DNA of 64,000 nt, taken from Struthidea cinerea. Taxonomy: Eukaryota > Chordata > Aves > Passeriformes > Corcoracidae. The notes beneath the pieces are model-generated. The model made no database searches, was not told the origin of the DNA, and saw only the letters and a list, made by a program, of their open reading frames with translations. The DNA lies in the NCBI GenBank assembly GCA_013397865.1, contig VZTI01001766.1:3471457-3535456 (forward strand), in the 5' to 3' direction. Both the position numbers and the translations under genes were made by a program. Shown piece after piece: positions 29,001-44,000 of this stretch (position 1 is the stretch's first letter; each line of letters starts with the position of its first letter).

Positions 29001-32000
29001 AAAATGATATTACTGTATGCACAAAAAGATATTAGCACAAAAATAATTACTATAGGGAAATAAAATTATCAAGCTATTACATATAGCGAGAGGAACTGAA
29101 GAGGTAAACCTGAAGTTATTTATGCATAATTTTGCTTCAATTTAAATGGAGACTGGTATAATTAAAGTGGGTATTAATTTAATGATCACATTTTATCCTC
29201 AGTGTGCCAGCCAGAAATAGAAGAGTAGCCAGCTGTGTTTAAAAGAAACAAAAAAATAAATTGTCTATTAAGTCAGTAAGTGCAAAGAAAACTTTAAAAG
29301 AAGCCTGAATTGACACAATGAGAAATGGGAGAATGCATTACACCTCGTGTCCATAGTTTCAGACCAATTGGTAAGAGGTGCTGTAATTAATTATCAGCAA
29401 AGGTCCTGCTGCTTGTCGCTGATGGTGGCCCTGCAGAAGGAGCTCCCTGTTCTCTACAGCCACGAGTGGTTTAATTGTCATTGGGGGGTTCTTATTATTG
29501 TAAACGCCACGGAGAAGGTTTGGTGTATCAGTAACACAAAGGGTCCCAAATCTGTGCTGTAGAAACCCAAAACGATGTCATTGCTACTCTGGTGCCAGTC
29601 ACACACTGAGCTCCATGAACACCTCAGGCACTTTCAGGTGACCTGCAGCCTGGAGGCAGGAAAAGCTCAGGGAGGAGTTGCCTGTGGATACACAGCAAGC
29701 ACAGGGTCTTCTGGATCAGAGGTCTTCTCAGGACAATGTTTATCCTGTTCTTGTTTATGACTGTTGCTGTTGGAAACTCAGTCACTCAGCCTTCAAGAGT
29801 CATCTCAGTCATTCAGCAAGTGCTGAGCTCCAGCACAGGTTAAGGGTAATGGCCCCGCTCTCTACCACTTCTCTTTTTCATCTTTGACATGGGTGAACCA
29901 TCCTAAATGAGACTCTGTTTGTTCAACCCATGACTGCTGAGAGCTCTTTAAAGGATGGTGGTACAGATCAGCTGCATGAGTTCTCTAGTGTAGATACCAC
30001 TCAGCAGCAAACCTGCTCTTCAGCCCACTCAATTATGGTGCTCCACTTGAAAATTATTTTAAGTCATTGATCTGGACTGGACTTAAATTGAGCAATTTGA
30101 GGCCTACTTCCACTCCCTTACATTGTCCAGTAATAAGATAATCCTTGTTAAGAAAATGTTAGCGGATAAGTTTTGTTCCAAATCCGGGTCAGCACTTTTG
30201 GGGCTTTTTCAAGAATTCAGTGAAATTCTCGAGCTAATCCTTTTTCACTGAAGTATATTAAGTGCTAATAGAGCAGAGTGCAGCAAGTAAACTCTTAACG
30301 CTAGTTCACATATCAAAATCAAGACTCTCAAGACCACTATTGGTTGATGAGACAAAACAGAAGTAAGCAGGAGGCACAGGTCAGAAGTGGATGAAGAGAG
30401 AAACAGCTAGTGCCACTTAAACCCAGCATGCTTGGTGGAAATTGAAATAGTTGTATAATGCAGAAATATTAATTTGTTATAGTTCAAAACATTCCAGATA
30501 AAAATATGTCCACGTGAAAAGAATCAGATTATTCCTGTAGTTTGTCACTAGCATGTCACCTGGAGGCATGAATAGCTAGCCTTGCAGCCAGGCCTTTTAC
30601 TATACCTTTTGTTGTTGCCTCAGAGTTGATTTTTTTTTTTTCTGTTTGATTTAATCCTTCTGGTGCAGGATGCAGTGGCCAATAACTAACCTGTGCAGGA
30701 AAAACTACATTTAATTGTTTATTTCTAATCTAGCCTGCTGCAGCATTCTATTACTGTGAATCCTAAAAATTATTAAATTTGGCATGTGTGTGGCACAGTA
30801 TTTATTCAATGCTTTATGATGGAATTACCATATAAATACAATACAAACAGCTGCAATGTATTTTGTTCCTCGATTGCCTGAGAGGCTGCAGCCTTGCACA
30901 ATTTAAAATGGGTAGACTGGGGGAAATGGAGAAAAGGGGCAGTACCAGGGTGGCAGTGAGCTGACTGTTGTGGCACTGAGCACATCCCACACTCCTGCTG
31001 GTTTCACCGCCTGGGCTCACATGGTTTGGACACGGGCAGTGGTCTGGCTTTGGGAAACATCCCAGGGATGTCCTCATCCTGCTGCAGAATACAGCCCAGA
31101 GTCCATTTCAGGAATTCTTTCAGAAATGCTGTAATCTCCTCTTTTCCCTCAAGAAAATTTTTTTTCCCGCAAGGCAATCTCTTCCCTCTGCTTGTCAATT
31201 TGCTCTCCTGTTTCATCTCTTGCACCAAGAACAGGCTGGTGATGACAGTGAATTTAGTAAAAGTTGGGATGGTGCTGCTGGTTGCATCAGCCCTCCTTGA
31301 CCAGCTAATAGGCTGCACTGAGGCAGCAGGAGCACAAATACCTGATGAGTTTTAACACTGTGGAAAAGTAATCTCTAAAGACAACAGGAGTGTGCAGAGG
31401 CTATCACTGGAGGAGCAAAAAGCTAACGTTCTATTCTGGTCAGATGTGCAAAAGTTCTCAGAATCACTTTGCTTCCACTGCCATCCATGGCACTGAATAA
31501 GGGAGATAGCACAGCTGAATTTTGCTTCCAGCAGGAAGCTGAATTTTTTTTCTTCTTATTGTGGCTGTTATAATTTTTGAATCCTTATTGATACTTCTCC
31601 ATGAATGGAGCAACACATTTAAATTTTGGGATCTCTGGCACGTAGAGCTATGAACTGCACTTTGGGCTGACACAAGGAGCACACCTCCTTCACAGGTGTG
31701 CCAGATGTGCTCTGTCCCTGCAAGCAATGGTAGCCAAAACTTTCTGACACAACTGTGTCTGCTGGAAAATGCCAGAGAAGTGGCATTCAGAGTATTTGGG
31801 GGATAACATATTGGATTCAGTACATTTACTATAAAGTCAAAAAGAACCCCTCTGTGCAAAGACCCTTGTTTCCTTTCAGTGCATGAGGATCCAGAGCAGC
31901 CTTGCACTTCTGGAAATGTTAAATTCCAAAAACAATCAGAAGTTTCAACTGCAATGCAGCTCCCAAGTGCACAGGGGGTAATCTTAGAGCCCTGAGATAT

Positions 32001-35000
32001 TGGCTGTAACCAGGCATCAAAGCTTCAAATATTTTTGCCAGACAGCAGGGCAGCTAGAAACCCCAAAGGTGTTTTTTTTCCACACGCTCTGTGTCTCAGA
32101 GTAAAACTCTGGGCTGGCTGAGTCCCCTTACAGCTTGGCTTTGCAATAGGCAGCTGTGAAATCTGGCAGCTCTAGGGATCCTCTTTCCCAGGAAGGATCC
32201 AGAAATGTCTAACGCCGATTAAACACCAGGATCTCTGGGAGTGTCATGGTCATCAAATATCCCTGCTTCTCCACAGTCATTTGGAGAAGGAGAAGAAGAA
32301 GTAGGGGATTTTTCTGATTCGTGGGGAATTGTGGTGCATCTTTGCTTCCAGCAAACCTGAAGCACAAAGCACTGGCGACCTCGGCTCTGTGCTGTGCTGT
32401 GTAAAGATCACTTATGTTCTGGGATAAACTGCTGGACTTGAGCAGTCCCTCGCATCTGCTCCATTCTGCAGCTCCTCAGGCAAGAGATCAGAACTTCATG
32501 TCTGTAGAGATACATACATGATTAATTTTTTTCTCTATTCATCCACCTCTTCTCATTGAAAAACCACCATAGATCATTCTATTTGCCATATCATTTCCTC
32601 CCAAGGACTATTAAATCATCTGCTGTAACTGGTGATGGCTCTGTCCATCAGTCAGCTGTGGTCTGAGTGTAATAGCACTATTATAATACTGGGATTTATT
32701 TTGTCCAGGTCATGAATACTTTTTTTTTTAATTATCACAGATTTACAGCCTAGACATCTTCAAATGTAAGTTTCTACTTCAAAAGCATCTCACTGACACT
32801 CTACCATATGACCCCATTTTAAAATTAGGTGAGCAGAGAATATGAAAAGCACAGTGTGCAATTGCCCACTGCATTTCCAGAATCACTGCCCTGTCTGTTC
32901 CATACCTAAGAGCCTCTGGTTATAAAGAGATTCTTTTAGTTGCTTGTCCTGTATGTTCTTGTTCTTGTCTCCAAGCTTTGACCTTTTATTTTTTATTATT
33001 TACCTTTGCAAGAAAACCTGTTGGCAGCAGTCTATTCTTTCCCATTTCAGGCTTTTGTATACTTGGTCTCACTGAGATTTCTCTTGAAATACAAATGCCA
33101 GATTCACAGTGTTGAATGTTAACTCCTTCCTCTAACTCTGAAAGTCCTTTTGGTTCCTGTGGTATTATACTCTAAGTACTGCACACAATGACTCCTGTCA
33201 CATCTGACGTAAGTGCCTGCAGTTGCCCACTGCTTAAATAAGATTCTCAGTTGCTTTCCATCTTTTATGCTGTACTTCTGTAGAACAAGTTGCATTGCAC
33301 TGAATAAAGCTGGTTTAAAAACTGAACCTGAAAGAGATCCTGCTTTGAGTTTTCTCACTGAACTACATATCCTCACGCAGAAATAGACAGTCAGTGCTAA
33401 AAGTGATTGCTAATTAAGGATGGTCTTCAGAACTTTGCTAACTAGAAGTTTTACAGTTAAATGATGGTTCCAGCTTTTTAATTTAGGGACCATTTTCTGC
33501 CCTTTCTCCCTATTTAAATATATATACCAGCACAAATCCGTAGCGATAAGATCTATAAAGATCTTGCCTCTCAAAAAAAAGCATCAATTTATGCTTGTTT
33601 GTTATCCTGTAAAATTTATAAGCAGTAATTATTCTTGGCTTTGTTTTTTGTCAGTTTATGACAGTTCCAGTTTCCTAAGTGGGTAATTATGCAACCCTTT
33701 AATCTTACACTTCCCCCAGGAAAAAGATGTCTCTAGTCTTGAGAAACTGCTCTGTGCATAGAAAGCTTCATCTTGGTTGTAATGATATCCTGAAAAAAGC
33801 AGCTCATCTGGCAATAGTTGTTCATCTTTCCCTGACAATAAGGATCCTGTGAATCAGCACCAGGCTGGAGTTCTTGTAGAAATTTAATGCCATGCATAGG
33901 TCTTAATAGGATATTCAGACTTAACATACCTCAATATCTATACTATGCTATCCTATATTGGGATTATAAATTCCATTTGTTATACCTTGCACTTAAGCTT
34001 TCAGATTTCAGCATTCTCCTGACTTCTGATGCTGTCAGCCTTGTGGTACTCATCTCCTTGTGGTGAGGGAGACAGGTGCTGTAAACAGCTCAGGTATTGT
34101 GTATTGCAGGCACAGTAAGGCGGACTCAGGACGTAGAGAAGATTAATTTGACCATTATCTGGGGCTTTACTCAATAAGGTAGGATTTAGCTGTTTGAGGT
34201 CCAGTGTCCTCTGCAGTCAGACACTGCCCCTACAAAGACTGCAGACTCTTTCTCCACGCAGGAAGTCATAAGGATCCATCCTGTCAAATTAAACTATCCC
34301 TTCAATAGAGTGCTCCATCTCTGCTTTTATGTTCCTCCCTCTGGATCTAAGGGTGCTTGTGTGTGCAAGGAATTGACTCAGTACAGTGGGACAATTTGCT
34401 ACCTAATTATCTCCAACTAGAATCAGTTCTAGCTGTAACTGTGTTTGACTTGGTGCTGGTTTGTAGCAATATCAGTATGATTTTCATGGAGGTGTTTTCT
34501 ACTACTGAGAGTTCTCCTGGCTTTCTCTATTTTTGTATGTCTTTGACTTGTGACTCACAATACTTGGGATAGTCCCCTAAACAGTCAATTTTAGGGGAAG
34601 AAGGAGGACTTTTCCTCAGTAGCACCCTCTCTTGCAGTAGTTTAAGAGCTAATACAAAACCATATTTACAGATCAGAAAACAGGATTTCAGCACTCACAG
34701 CAATACATGACCAAGAAGTCAGAAATATTGAACTAAAGTTTCTTTGAAAAGGTAAGATAAAGCAGCTTCCTATTAAAATCTTTGCATAAACAATGAATAA
34801 AAGTCCCAGGCCTGATCTGATTATGCCATAATATTGTCACAAATACAGATTTTATTAGTGTGATAGAAATTTGCAGGAAGTGCTCCTGATGTAAATAAAT
34901 TCAGGATATGCAGAAGTATGTCCACCAAGATAAATTACCCTAATGACACTTACAAGTTGGATCTTGAAAACCCTTAGGGGCTTTGACACTCCAATTACAG

Positions 35001-38000
35001 GGCTCAACCTTGCTACTTTGAAGTGGATTCCAAGACTCTGTTTGGGCAATTTGCATGCCCCAGCCAATTTCCATTCAGTCAGTGATAACAAGGTTGCATG
35101 CATCTCTTCAGCTGGTTAGAGGGCAAATGCATAAAAATGAGGAAAACAGAACCATGAAAACAGCAAAGGGAGTTGGAATTAATATTGCTTTATAAAAACC
35201 TTTTTAAACTCAAGTCCTATTGAATTAAAAAACCCCAGACACATTATTCATGGATTCACATCCAATTCTCCACTCAGCTGAAACCAAATCCTGTTTTAAT
35301 ATCAGCTGCATCTTTGAGTTGAGACAGTTTTCAAATATCCAGATTCTAAATTTGGCAGATTTAACTTTTTTTTCTTATGGTGGCTGTAATAAGGTCACAA
35401 CAGTGCATGCCTTCAGATGCAAGCTGGCCTGCAAGTGACTGCTCAGTAGCCAGCTCAGGATCATCTCAGTATAGCTCCCATCACACATTAAACATAAATA
35501 CTGAGCAACACGGTGGGTCTTTACTGGTGCCTAAGAAATCCTGACAGAGTGCAAAGGGATTTGCTCACATACAGAAATTTTTCAGAGCAATTCCAGCACA
35601 CAGGAAGGGCATCGTCACGACTGATGCCACCATTTCAGAGCCCAGTTTTCAGCATCCCCAGAGCCTGAACTGAGCCACAAACTCTCTTCAAGGCAACTAC
35701 AGTCCATTTGCAAAACAGGCCGTGGTATCTCATCCAACCATTTCTGTCGTGCATAAAGAAGGATTAAGTGTGTTTGAGTGGGATTTAAAGAAAAGCTGTC
35801 CACATAATTAGGTCTGCAGAGAATTATGACAGACTTCACAAAGTACTATAATTGAATTGTGCAAGAACATTTTCCAGACTTCCTACTGTTATTTCCAATT
35901 TTAAATAAAATTTAGTTACCACATTCCTTGTTTCCAGATGCTCTATGACAACAGGATTTTTCACACATTTGGCTGGTGACTTTAGGTGAGGCGTGAAAGC
36001 AATTTCCCCCAGACCACATTACATATCAGTCTGGAACCAAGCAACCTAATTTGTCTTGACGTAGCTGCAATAACAGAGTGGCATTTTCCCACCTCTTTCT
36101 AGGAAATGTACCACTGTGTATTTCATCAGGGATTCTCCTACTGACCTAACCAGATGGAAGGGTGCCCCCATTATCCCAACGAGTCTAAAACCAGAAGCTT
36201 CTCCTGATGTTCTGTTCTTCTGGTTTCTCACTCTCCTCTCTGCCCCTATACACAGATAAACAAATAAATAAATCTCTGCACGTGAGAGAAATTAGCTGAT
36301 TTCTCATGATACTGTTTCATATACCACATATCACAGACTTAGAGAAGATTTTCTTAATTACACACCCAGTCTGGAATGTGTCCCATTTAAAATGTTGCCC
36401 AGAGAAATTCTCAGTACCAAGGTAATATGTGACCTCATACCTCATATATGAACTCTCCCTGTTATGCAAAAATCAATATGTGTGACACAAATACTTGGTG
36501 TAAAGTTGGAGGTCTCCTATATGAGAAGTCACCTTTCTTATGAGGCAGGTGTTACAAAAAGGAAATTTTTTTTTCATCTGAGCCAAGAATTTCATCTCAG
36601 TGCATCTCCACATCACAAAGTGTGAGATCAAGATTTTTGACATATGCTGAACATGCACTTCACCAAGAATTAGCTACCAGAAATCCAACACATCAGAATC
36701 CTGTGTTTCTTAATTTGAAATTCCCTATTTATGAATTAAATATAAGCCTAAAAAGAGCTAGAAGCAAATTTGTCATTCAGTGAAATATTGGGATGCCACC
36801 AGCATGAAACTTGTTGGTTTTTTAAAATAATTTAAGCTAAATTGCTTCCTTTTTCCTTCCTCTTTTCCCCTCTGGTAATCTTTCCTATTTGATTCTCTGG
36901 CTTTACAATGAGATTTTCCTATTTCATTAGGTGTTTATCTCCCCTGTTGCTATATGAAAACTTGCAACAAGCAAAGAAAATAATATTGACTCTATTCAGG
37001 AAGTGTTATCGGATAGACTGAATAGACAAAACACGTTCACTATAACCTGTCTCAGACCACTCTTCATACAGTAAATTCTACAGGATTAAAAAATGAATTT
37101 ACCTTTTGTTTGCAGTTTTAAGCTCTGTGTACAAATTCTTACGTTTAATGGGCATTTATTTGTAAAAAGGAAAATATAAGTTCCATTTAATTATTTCCTC
37201 AGAACTCATTATGCAAAGTTAATGACCTCCTGAATTAAGTAAGCCTTTAGTGATGAATCTCATTTTTACAGACCTTTACCTGAATTGATTATCTTTGACC
37301 TAATTTGTGTTGATGCAGTCTGGGGTATAAAACAATGCTCAAGTACTGCTATGAACAGTTCATGCTCTTTTATCTGCATCTGTTTGCACATTTTTCAGCT
37401 CATTTACAATACTGATTCATTTAGAAAGATACACATCTCAAAACAACCATCTCCCATGCTGCCTGTTTTTTTATTTGACTCACCAGCAAACACCCATTTA
37501 TCCTAGCCAGCATCTGATAATGCCCTGGGTTAGCCCACAAGAATGTCATTGCTATCCAGGCTTCTTGGATAGCACACAGAAAACTCATAACTGTTACTAG
37601 GGGAGGATGTTCCACAGGACATAGAAACTGATGAGAATCCTGATCATTTGTTCTAGTAGATAGAGAATGGTTTATAGCTTGGATATTGTCTTTCTACCAC
37701 TCCAGAATAAAGAAACCTGGGAAAATTATTAAAAGGATATTCCATGAGATGGGATCCTGTTTCCTGCTCCATGTATATTTCATTCCTGCAAAGGGTAGTG
37801 GATGACCTCCTTATAAACACACAGATTATTGACTTCTGAGAAATGTCTCTTCTCCCTCATGCAGGGAATGCAAACATGCTACAAGGGCAATGTTTTCTTT
37901 GCTGTACATACCTATATATGTGGAGGACTCACAGGAGACAGTTTTTTCTTCCTTGCAACACAGTTGTGTAACATCTTCCCAGCGTGAAAATAGTTACGTC

Positions 38001-41000
38001 AGGTTGTAACTGTTAGCTGCTGTTGTGGCTAACCAGATAATTTTAAAACAATAAAATTAAGTACTATGATTCTCTCCACTACAAGAATATTTTTACAAAG
38101 ATATTTTATATCCAGACTATTCTACATAAAAAGTAAACTCAATAAATTATTTCTCCACAACTACTGAGCAAAAAACTCACATCAGCTACTATGAAATGGC
38201 TTCAACAAAAAACTAGGAAGATGCTTGGAAAAAAGCTTTGCCTGGCTAAGACCGATGTTGGAAGAGCTCTTGTACATGCTCTTTGTTTCTGATAGGGAAT
38301 TATCCTGAAATTTCAGCTCCCTTGCAGGATATCTCTGCTGAACAGATATGACTTGGACAAGCTGAGAGTGCTTTTCTTGCATTAGGTGTGGTCTGTCCAG
38401 CCCTCAGATCCCTGCAGCTTTGCACGCACAAACCCAGGAGCAGGAGAGCTGTGGTTTGAGTCATAGCTGTATTTTTTTTCTTTGAATGAACATAGGAGAT
38501 GAGGCAGAAAGCTGCAGCAAAGGCGGGAGGAATCAAGGGGAGGGATGAATTAAGCTCAGTCGTTCATTCTAGCACACCATGCCTGTATATCAAAGACAAG
38601 ATTGAATGTAGTGGAAAATGTTGCTTGAGCCAGTACAAGAGCTGGTACCCATCCCAATCAGGGAGTATATGGAAATAGTTTCATAACATGTAAACCTTGA
38701 AATAGGCCTTAATACTCCCCTCCTCCCCAAATTATTGTCCTAGCACCACTGTTACATCCCTCTTGAATACTTTTTTCACTTTATTAACAAAGAAATAAAA
38801 AGGAACACACTGATCACTGGCTGCCTTCAGGTACCTCAGTGCTTCTCACACCACAAGTACCGTCATTTGCCCTCACTCCAGTGACCCCCAGTGCCTCAGA
38901 GGCAGAGAAAATAACATCCAGAAATCAAACTGCATTAGTTACCTCTTTCTAGAGGTCTGATTTTTGAGAACAGGCATTAGCTTTCCTAGTAGCTCTCCAA
39001 TTACTTAAAGAGAATGCAAAAGGGTCAGGAGCTGAAAATCCTAAAGTAAGCAGCTCTTGGTATCTGCTCAGGTGTGCAGGACAGAGGAACAGACCAAGTG
39101 CTTAAAATAACATTTTATTTTTCCAAATAAACCTGTGTGAGATGAAAACTTGCTTGACATTTAAATAAACCATGATGCTGACAATGCAGTTGCTACTGGA
39201 TTTCCACAGTCCTTTCACCTTTTCCCATGATGTTATGAATTGAAAATACAACCTTACGCACTTTAAACAGCAGTTTGTCCTTCAGAGAACGAGGAGAACA
39301 TACGGCTGTGTGTAGCCTGGTGGGGAAGTTTGCACAGTGGATGTGATCTGACAGCTGTTTCTATGGAAAAATGGATCCACAGCAGGACACAAAAAATGAG
39401 GGAAAATTGCCTTTGAAGGTCGACCCAGAAGCCCTCATTGTCAGTTTTATTCAGTGGCACTGGGTTAGACCTTTATCTGCAAGGAGCTATTTTAGTCTGG
39501 CTCAGGAAAACTGCCAAGCAGTCAGGAAGACTCTGGAAGGGGTTTCTGTGCCCAGCCCTGCCACAGCCCTGCATGAGGCTGAGCACTACCAGGAGGCTGT
39601 AAATAGAAACTGGAACAGTTCCTTGCTGTGGTAGGTACCTTCCCTAGTGTGGAGCTCCCACTGAAATCATTGCACCTTCCCATCTGCAGCAAGACTGAGT
39701 TTAAGCCACACTCCAAGGAAAGCAATTCATGCTACATCACTTCATTTTATGTCATGGAGATTTAAAAAGCAGCATTAAGAAACACACATTATTTGTTCAT
39801 TTACTTCCATCATTTTGTTCAGTGGTCAAAGGAAACAGCCTGTGATTTCCATTTTATTCCTCACCAGAGTCAGATTCTGATCCTGTAATACTAACAAAAA
39901 GCTTCAGCATTTATGTTTCAAATGCTACTGTAACAGTGCCAGCTACAGCTAATGTTCAGGGGTTTCAAACTTACTTAGGTATTTTTTAAAGATTTTTACT
40001 ATCTTCATTAATTTTTTTTTTAATTCCAAAACGTGAAGTCAACAAAATGTTCAAAGAGTCTTGCAAAACCTCTTTAGGAAGGAATATATGACCATCAGTT
40101 GATAAAGAGCAGCATATGTGCAAGTGAAATAATAGTAAAATGGCCACTGACATCGCAAGATTTCACATCTTCAGGACATTCTCCTATGAAATTATCTGAC
40201 TGCATGCCAGAAAGCTTCTCTGTCTCTCCCCCCTCTGTGATACAATTCTCTAATAACACAGATTTCTAACAGTGATCTAAACATCTTACCAGCAGCTGGT
40301 AGGTAATTTTAGGTAACCTTAAAACCACTGGGTAATTATTATAGACATATGAGTCAAATCCAGTAAAGACCAAAACTTGTACTGGTATAGAGAACTGCTT
40401 CAGACAGTAAAGAAACTGGTTCACTTAACGGATTCCCACTCCAGCAAGTAAATAAATACTGAGAAAATGCTCCTCAGAAGCCAAGAAAAAAAGGTGTTTC
40501 TCATTTCATAGGACAAGTAATTTCCCAGGGGGATGAATGTTGCTATTCTTAAGGCCATGAGCATACAATGTGTACAGTCTGACAGCAGAGTGGGAGGTCA
40601 GGCAGCAGAGAATCATACTAGAATCTTGTTCTTCAGTATATGAGGCACACAATATCTGCAGGGAGCCACAGGCAAAAGCTGTGTCCTTTCTTAAAGATCA
40701 AATAGCCAGAGCCAGAAGAGCCAAAACCAGCTGGTTCTTTCTCAGCGAATTCTGAGGTGAAACAGCACAGGGCTCCAGCTCTTCAACTCATGCAAATCAT
40801 GACAGCTGGTAAAAAAATGTGTTTTGTACTTGCCTTTCATCTGTGGATGTGGAGTCATTCTCTAGCAAGCTCTGTTTTCACCAAGTAAATTGCTTTTGCA
40901 TACTGACTTTTGATTCACTTTTCTTTAAATACACGAATATTTTCTTCCTCACAACTGGCACTGGGCAGCTGTGAGTTTGAGCTGGCTGAGGTCTCAGAGG

Positions 41001-44000
41001 TAAAGAAATGAAAGCAATTCAAGCAGAGTCTTACCTATATCTGAGACAAATCGATAGCTGGCTGTCACCTTCTCTTTGCATACGAGAAAGAAATTTCGTA
41101 ATCGCAGGATGTTTCACCCCTCGCCAAGGCAGAGACAAATGGATCTTGATTTTACTGGCTTTCAAAACACCATGGCTTGCCCTTCACTATCACATCCCAC
41201 ACACTGTCTATGCCACAGACAACTATCAGCCTGAAGGAAAATGTGAGCATCAGAATCTGCCAAACTGCAGTAACTTCAATCCCCTCCCAGGCATGGTGCC
41301 CAGAGGAAGCTGTACAGGAATCCATGGTAGAGGATGAAAGGCGAGAAGCTACAGATTGGATAAGGAAGGTGGGGACACAAATGCGTAACTGAATTTCTGT
41401 GGCTTTCTCTTGTGTGAAGCAGGATAATTTGAGGAACAGCCGCTCACCGTAGCGGCTCCAATGCATTACCTGATGATTCACTGCTCAGAGACAGGGAGAC
41501 TGAAGTGCCATTACTTTGCCAGTGCAAATGGCTCTCCAGGGAGCAAATGCTCATCCCTGCTTGCCAGAGGACAGGCCCAGTGACAACTGAGGGCAGAGAG
41601 ACCAAACCCATGGGGCAGCCTGACAAAGATTCCCAGGGGAGTCCTCATAGAAGTGACATAGCCCCCAGATCCCCTCCCCCATTTTCTAAAGAGAATCAAG
41701 GTGAACAGGGCTCCAGGAGATGAAGGCACAGAGTCTGGTCCAGTTTTGCTTTTACTGAAATCAGTGAGGAATTTCCACTGATGTCAATGAAGTCAGGACT
41801 GTGCTTCGTATTTGCAACCAAGAAAGTGTCGATCAGGCTTCTCCATCCCTTCCCAGGGAGGTCAGGTCACTCACTTGCTCTTTTGGTTTCAACACCATTA
41901 TTCTAAAACTTACTTTGGCCTCCTGGACTGAAAGGACATAAGTGGTAGAATTGACTGTTGATTCCTTTCCTGGTTTGAGTTGTTTTCTACAAAAGATGAA
42001 CAAAACCATTAAATCACTTTATAGTGAGATCTTTTGTTCTGATTTTACCAGTATATGAGAAAACCCAAATGTGTGTGTAAAAAAACTACTAAAAACCCTA
42101 ATCAGTGAAGGTTTGGGTGGCAGAAAGGATTCAGGGCAATAAAAAGATCCTTAAACACTGCGGATATTCTTACAATAACAAATGACCTCTTGCATTTTGG
42201 TAATGTTTGCAATCATTAGGTTTTTGCAATGAGCAGCTTGTGTCACTGGAAATCATTCATCCTCATTCAGTGACAAACTCTCTGAAAATTATTTTCTCAG
42301 ATATTTTGCCCTTTATGAGCTGACAAAATGTTGATAATTCATGTTTCATTGCTGATCCTGAAGGGCAACTAACATAATTTATCCAAGGGTGCTCCTCCTG
42401 ATTTCCCATAGTTTGCCCTCCAAGCATACATTTTTCATCTCTGTGTTTTGAATCCATTTATACTGTGCCTTTTAAGCAGGCAGACAGTAGAACACGTTTC
42501 ATGGAAATAAATTAGCATTATTCATTGTCTCTGGGCCTATTTTACTAAGTAAGATTTTTATGAAAATGGAACATATTTAGCTACAGAAGAGCCCTCTGGG
42601 AATAAGGATTAAAGAGTGTTGAGTTCCAAACTTTCTTGTGCTCAGTAATTACAAGAAAACTCTAGAAACCTCACACATAATACACAGTACTTTGCAGTGC
42701 ATGCCCAATCCTAAATGTAAGTTTTTGTTCCTGTTTTATAATGCACCCTTGAGGCAAACATACACACATTCTCACCAGCGGTTTCTCTGATGAAAACATG
42801 CTATGCAACTAAGACATCAATTATCAAACGTAGTAAAAAAAATTTACACAGACTAAGTCCATAATCCCACAGGCTACCAACAGCAAGGATGATTTTTGTA
42901 GTTCAAAGTGTCCTACTTTCCAAATCTAATGCATTTTTTTCTGTAAAATATGTTTAAAGGAAATGAGAAAATTCATGAGCAACAGTCCCAAATATGACAC
43001 TTTAGGTTCATCTATAACTTTTTCAGCAATTATTGTTGACACTGGTTTGACTATAAACATTGCATTACATGTTAAGTGTTCATTTCCTGCTTGGCACACA
43101 CAGTTGGGCACAGAGTTTTTTAAGTTATTAACTCTCAGATTTAAGAGTGTCTCAGGTGAGAGAAACGTCTTCGCTGAGATATGTGAGTAAATGTGCAGCA
43201 GTAAGATCTTGATCTGTAATAACCAACATGTTTTTGCAAAATAGCCCCTATCCAGAATTACACAGACTCACAGAATGGGTCAGATTGGAAGGGATCACAG
43301 TGGCTCATCTGGTGCCACTTCCCTGCTCAGGCGGGGTCATTACAGAGCACGCGGCACAGGATTGTGTCCACACGGTTCTGGAGGATCTCCAGCGAGGGAG
43401 ACTCCACAGCCTCTCTGGACAATCTGTCCCAGTGCTCGGTCACTCACAGTGAAGAAGTTCTTCCTTGTGTTCAGGTGGAACTTCCTAGGCATCAGCTCCT
43501 GCCCGTTCCTCTGGTCCCATTGCTGGGCCCCAGAGAGCAGAGCCTGGTCCCTGCTCTGAGCCCTCCCTGCTCACACTGACAGACAAGGATGGTGTCCCCT
43601 CTCAGCCATCTCCTCTTAAGGCTGAACAGTCCCAGCTCCCTCAGCCTTTTCTTGTTCCTCTCAGCCCCCTTGGCTTTGATTAGATTGGGATGGATTTGGT
43701 CGCTGTTTTCCTCATTTGTCTGTGTTTTGTAGGAGGGGTTGGAATTCATAGGATACAAAGTATTATAAAGAGACATTTATGTCCAGAACCTTGGGACAAG
43801 TTAGGGAGTAGATAAGCTGCACTTTTTTGTTGAGAAACCCTGGACACACATAGCTAGACAAAAAAGTGAAGGAAGGACAAAACTCATGAAATACGTGCAA
43901 TATGTGGGGCATTATGAAAGAAGGCCCAAAGGTATATGTTTGAATATTTAACTATCAGATAGTAGAAACAAAGGGAGGGAGACCATAGGAGCAACGGCGG

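Noticed and set aside
31464..31907. 147-codon minus-strand open frame
   Set aside because: It begins at a GTG rather than ATG, shows no domain, and has atypical composition; treated as chance.
41008..41337. 109-codon plus-strand frame with a true ATG in BMERB1 intron 1
   Set aside because: No recognisable family, antisense to the gene, and it overlaps equally long frames on the other strand; expected by chance.
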